In this document: positions 60,999 to 64,000 of the stretch, piece by piece | How the letters are laid out: every line of letters begins with the position of its first letter | How positions within the stretch are numbered: the stretch's first letter is position 1 | Assembly: GCA_016715825.1 (NCBI GenBank) | Contig: JADJXO010000005.1 | Location: 113,695 to 177,694, forward strand | Reading direction: 5' to 3' | DNA: 64,000 nucleotides | DNA from: Nitrospira sp. | GTDB taxonomy: Bacteria; Nitrospirota; Nitrospiria; Nitrospirales; Nitrospiraceae | Notes under the pieces: model-generated | Databases searched by the model: none | What the model saw: the letters and a program-made list of their open reading frames with translations, nothing else | Told to the model about the DNA's origin: nothing | Position numbers and translations under genes: made by a program

Positions 60999-63416
60999 AT
61001 GCATCAGGCGGTATGTGAACAGGCGGCGCAGGCAGTGGAATGGCCGCGCTTGTTGGCGTTTCTCTCGCAACAGGCGCAGTCGGCGATCGGCGTTGCCCGG
61101 TGCCGAATCCTTTCCCTGTCGACCGAGCTGGTGGGTGTCTCGCTACGGCAACAAGAGACCACAGAAATGGTGAGTCTGCTCGAAGGGAGCGATCCAGTCC
61201 CCACGCTGTCCTTTCCTGACATACGGGAGCAGCTGACTCGGTCCAAGAAGGGAGGGGTACTCGAGGCCGGGGAGTTGAGAGATTGTGCGATCATCTTGGC
61301 ACTGATGGCGGATATCGAGCGATATGCCGTCTCTCATCGAGACGAGATCCACGCCCTCGCCCGCACCGTGGAACCGCTACAGGTCAGCAAGAGTCTACAG
61401 GGAATCCTCAAGGCCATTGAGGGTGCGATACAATCCGACGGATCCATGAAAGACACGGCATCGCCGGAGTTGCGACGCCTGACTCATCATGCCGGGGAAT
61501 TGAAACATGCGATGCGTCAGAAGCTCGAGCAGATCTTGCATTCAAGGCGATACGAGGAGGTTCTTCAGGAATCGTATTTCGCCCAACGAGAAGGTCGGTA
61601 TGTGGTGCCGGTCAAGGCGGATATGCGAGGGAGAATACCGGGAATTGTCCATGATATTTCAGCGAGCGGTGCCACCGTCTTTCTCGAGCCGCGTGAATTG
61701 GTCGAGTTGAACAACTCCATCAAGATGGCCGATCTCGAGGTGGAGCGTGAGGTACAGCGCATCCTGCGGGAGCTGACCAGTCTGGTGGCGGGAAAAGCAG
61801 ACGCGATCAGCCAAGGAATCGAGGTGCTGGCTGAGTGGGATGTCATCAGGGCGAAGGCTGAGGTGAGCCGGCGGCTGAAATGCAGCCCTGTTCTGTTGAA
61901 TGAAACGGGGCGAATCATGCTTAAACGGGCACGGCATCCGCTGCTGCTCATCGCGAAGGACGATGTCCTGGCGAACGATATTCTTATGGATGAAGGCGTT
62001 CGCGTGTTGGTGATCTCCGGGCCGAATACCGGAGGGAAAACCGTCACGCTCAAGATTGTCGGGCTGTTTGCCCTGATGGTCAGGGCCGGACTGCATCTTC
62101 CCTGTGCTCCAGAATCCGAGATGGCAATTTTTACCGATCTCCATGCCGATATCGGTGATGCCCAAGACTTGACCCGCGACCTCTCCAGTTTTTCCGCACA
62201 TATGATGCAGATGATTCAGCTTCTGTCCGAGAGTGCGACAGGACTGACTTCGAGCGAATCCAGTATCCAACGTTCGCTCGTGCTGCTGGATGAACCGGTG
62301 ACCTCAACTGATCCGCAGGAAGGAGCGGCGTTGGCCGAGGCGCTGCTGTGCCGCTTGGCTGAGCTGAATATGAAGGTGGTGGCCACCACGCATTATGGTG
62401 CGCTCAAAGAATTGGCACAGACGACACCTGGGTTTGCGAATGCCAGTGTGGAATTCGACGTTGAGCGTCTCGCACCGACCTATCGACTATTCATGGGAAT
62501 CCCCGGTGGTTCATCGGCCTTGGAAATTGCCGGCCGTCTCGGTATGGATCAAGCCATTTTGACCGATGCGAGGAAACGGTTGCGCCGTGAGGATCAACGG
62601 CTTGACGAGTTGATGGCCGATCTGCAGCGAAAGCAACACCAGCTGATTGACGATCATGAAAAGGCCCGACAGGCCAGGCAAGAAGCCGAGCAAGCCGCTC
62701 GCGACGCACAGGTGATTCGAGCGCAGCTGGAAGAGGCCCAACAGGAGGCTCGACAAGGTCTCAAGAAAAAGCTTGGCGAGCAGTTCCAGCGGGCACGGGC
62801 GGAAGTGCAGGCCACGGTCGACGCGCTCAAGCGAGATCAGAAACTCATCAAGGCAAAAGAAGCCAAACAGCGACTCGGTGAGTTGGAGGTGAAAACGCGA
62901 CAAGAGCTGGCTCCTATTCACGACTCGATTCCGGTTGAACAACTGACGGTCGGCGATGCCGTCGAGATCGTCGGATTGGGTATGTCGGGGAGTTTGCTTG
63001 ACTCACCACAGGGGAAAAAACGTGTTCGTGTCAAGGTTGGGGAAGGTGAAGTCCTGGCGAGCGTCTCAAGCCTTATCGGTATCGCCCGTGAATCAAACGC
63101 GATGCCAGCACAGCCGGTGTCGTCGGCTTCAGGTTCACGGCGAGTCTCAATGAGTCATGGGCTCGGGCTGGATGAACAGACCGTGGTGGACGTGCGAGGC
63201 CAGGCGACAGACGAAGCCCTCGATCAGGTCATCGCGGCGCTCGATCGGGCGACGTTGGACGAGGCGCCGTATCTCCGCATCATTCACGGTCACGGCACTG
63301 GTCGTCTCAAATCCGCCTTGCGGGAGTATCTCAAAGATTCGCCCTATGTGGCTGAGTTTCGCCCTGGCGATCGAGCCGAGGGTGGGGATGGAGTGACCGT
63401 GGCACGAATTCGTTAA
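60999..63416 (+). CDS. mutS2: MutS2 family ATPase/endonuclease
   Basis: An 805-residue protein. Walker A is GPNTGGKT (341-348), Walker B LVLLDEPVTSTDPQEG, and the Smr nuclease domain sits at the end (VVDVRGQATDEALDQVI, then HGHGTGRLKSALREYL). A Gln/Arg/Glu-rich coiled coil lies at about 520-640. ATG at 60999 has GAGGAG upstream; a longer frame to 60858 has no family similarity. MutS2 limits recombination or rescues collided ribosomes. Confidence 0.93.
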   Translation: MHQAVCEQAAQAVEWPRLLAFLSQQAQSAIGVARCRILSLSTELVGVSLRQQETTEMVSLLEGSDPVPTLSFPDIREQLTRSKKGGVLEAGELRDCAIILALMADIERYAVSHRDEIHALARTVEPLQVSKSLQGILKAIEGAIQSDGSMKDTASPELRRLTHHAGELKHAMRQKLEQILHSRRYEEVLQESYFAQREGRYVVPVKADMRGRIPGIVHDISASGATVFLEPRELVELNNSIKMADLEVEREVQRILRELTSLVAGKADAISQGIEVLAEWDVIRAKAEVSRRLKCSPVLLNETGRIMLKRARHPLLLIAKDDVLANDILMDEGVRVLVISGPNTGGKTVTLKIVGLFALMVRAGLHLPCAPESEMAIFTDLHADIGDAQDLTRDLSSFSAHMMQMIQLLSESATGLTSSESSIQRSLVLLDEPVTSTDPQEGAALAEALLCRLAELNMKVVATTHYGALKELAQTTPGFANASVEFDVERLAPTYRLFMGIPGGSSALEIAGRLGMDQAILTDARKRLRREDQRLDELMADLQRKQHQLIDDHEKARQARQEAEQAARDAQVIRAQLEEAQQEARQGLKKKLGEQFQRARAEVQATVDALKRDQKLIKAKEAKQRLGELEVKTRQELAPIHDSIPVEQLTVGDAVEIVGLGMSGSLLDSPQGKKRVRVKVGEGEVLASVSSLIGIARESNAMPAQPVSSASGSRRVSMSHGLGLDEQTVVDVRGQATDEALDQVIAALDRATLDEAPYLRIIHGHGTGRLKSALREYLKDSPYVAEFRPGDRAEGGDGVTVARIR

Positions 63417-63442
63417 GGGGGCCGTTGATTTCATTCTATAAA

Positions 63443-64000
63443 CTAAAACCGCAGGCCAGCTCCTACCAAAGCATTGTGATCTCGAAAATCCACGGCGATC
63501 CCTTTCCAGTGGAAATCGGAAAGGAAGTACCGATATTCGACAAACAGGAAGATAGAGGAGGTAAGTATGAATTGCGCGCCACCGAGGTACTGATATCCAA
63601 ACGCACGAGCGGCGCCGAAGTCTTCATCGTCTCGTCCAGCGATATTGGGGTTAAGGAGAGTGGCCGTTGACCAGCCGATCCCAGCGCCGAGGTAGGGGCG
63701 GAATGTCACGCCTGGGTAGCGCAAGACCACATTGAATGTTGATTTAATCAGGAGTAGGTCGGAGCGACCGACCTCTTCCCTTTGTCCCTTGGCGATGTTC
63801 GGAAATGACAATCGCCCGCTATGTATGTTGGAATCAAGCTCGAGACCCACGAATCGATGCAGTACTGCAGGGTAAAGCCCGACCTTCAACCCTGCGCCAA
63901 AGCCTTGTTGGATTGAGGCCGTAACCGTAGTCCCTTGGTTAAACACCGGTTCGTCGCGGGGCCAGCTACCCAGCACATATCCACTCACTTCAACATCTCC
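63443..64000 (-). CDS. Outer-membrane beta-barrel protein, 5' end off window
   Basis: The frame stays open to the window edge (GDVEVSGYVLGSWPRDEPVF), so the signal peptide is missing. Strands such as FGAGLKVGLYPAVLHRFVGL and TFRPYLGAGIGWSTA, and the end DHNALVGAGLRF with terminal Phe, mark a small barrel. It resembles the barrel at 1806-2687 in architecture. Confidence 0.8.
   Translation of the reverse strand, partial: GDVEVSGYVLGSWPRDEPVFNQGTTVTASIQQGFGAGLKVGLYPAVLHRFVGLELDSNIHSGRLSFPNIAKGQREEVGRSDLLLIKSTFNVVLRYPGVTFRPYLGAGIGWSTATLLNPNIAGRDDEDFGAARAFGYQYLGGAQFILTSSIFLFVEYRYFLSDFHWKGIAVDFRDHNALVGAGLRF

Overview
The window is bacterial, with moderate-to-high GC and dense genes on both strands. 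It has ordinary housekeeping blocks (rplU-rpmA-obgE-proB, nadD-rsfS, bioB, gap-pgk-tpiA-secG, ilvE, mutS2) next to accessory stretches of many small genes. The suite of small stress proteins (DUF3309, YtxH, hemerythrin, PRC-barrel, metallothionein-like), the modABC cluster and the ligase-associated repair operon remind me of Nitrospira-type genomes. That assignment is inference; no rRNA is present to confirm it.

Layout. 1-9.8 kb: a truncated SPFH lipoprotein, an outer-membrane barrel, an SDR oxidoreductase, then a run of small envelope and stress proteins, two lipoprotein-type hypotheticals and a receiver-like protein. 10-19 kb: a membrane protein, an SRPBCC protein, a zinc alcohol dehydrogenase, PRC-barrel and OB-like periplasmic proteins, a zinc-ribbon protein, a second metallothionein and a FAD/Rieske oxidoreductase. 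19.2-25.6 kb: a compact plus-strand operon for ligase-associated DNA repair (metallo-beta-lactamase exonuclease, ATP ligase, Lhr-like helicase, PdeM phosphoesterase). 25.6-34.7 kb: an accessory region of tiny genes, a LuxR-type regulator, tandem thermonucleases, a ComEA-like protein, tandem PilZ proteins, a tRNA-Arg fragment, about 720 bp of homopolymer-rich sequence that looks artefactual, and a LexA-like repressor. 35-40.3 kb: modA-modB-modC with a porin and an XRE/periplasmic-binding-domain regulator, all on the minus strand. 40.4-44.5 kb: a membrane hydrolase, trmL, galE and a TPR protein. 44.5-49 kb: a decaying hicBA pair, an XhoI/PaeR7I-type restriction-modification system whose methylase is frameshifted, and a zeta-like kinase module between short direct repeats. 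49-64 kb: the housekeeping blocks.

The most unusual content lies between and inside the annotated genes. A roughly 170-nt intergenic element ending in a terminator hairpin occurs twice (8.9 kb and 32.2 kb) and looks like a small-RNA family. Two metallothionein-like genes and several other microproteins are hidden in short gaps. There is also an unusual number of gene relics: a transaldolase, a hemerythrin tail, hicA, a hicB start, a thermonuclease with a shifted tail, and a nonsense-mutated paralogue of a small protein. Together they suggest repeated duplication and decay. All calls come from reading the sequence; no database search was run.
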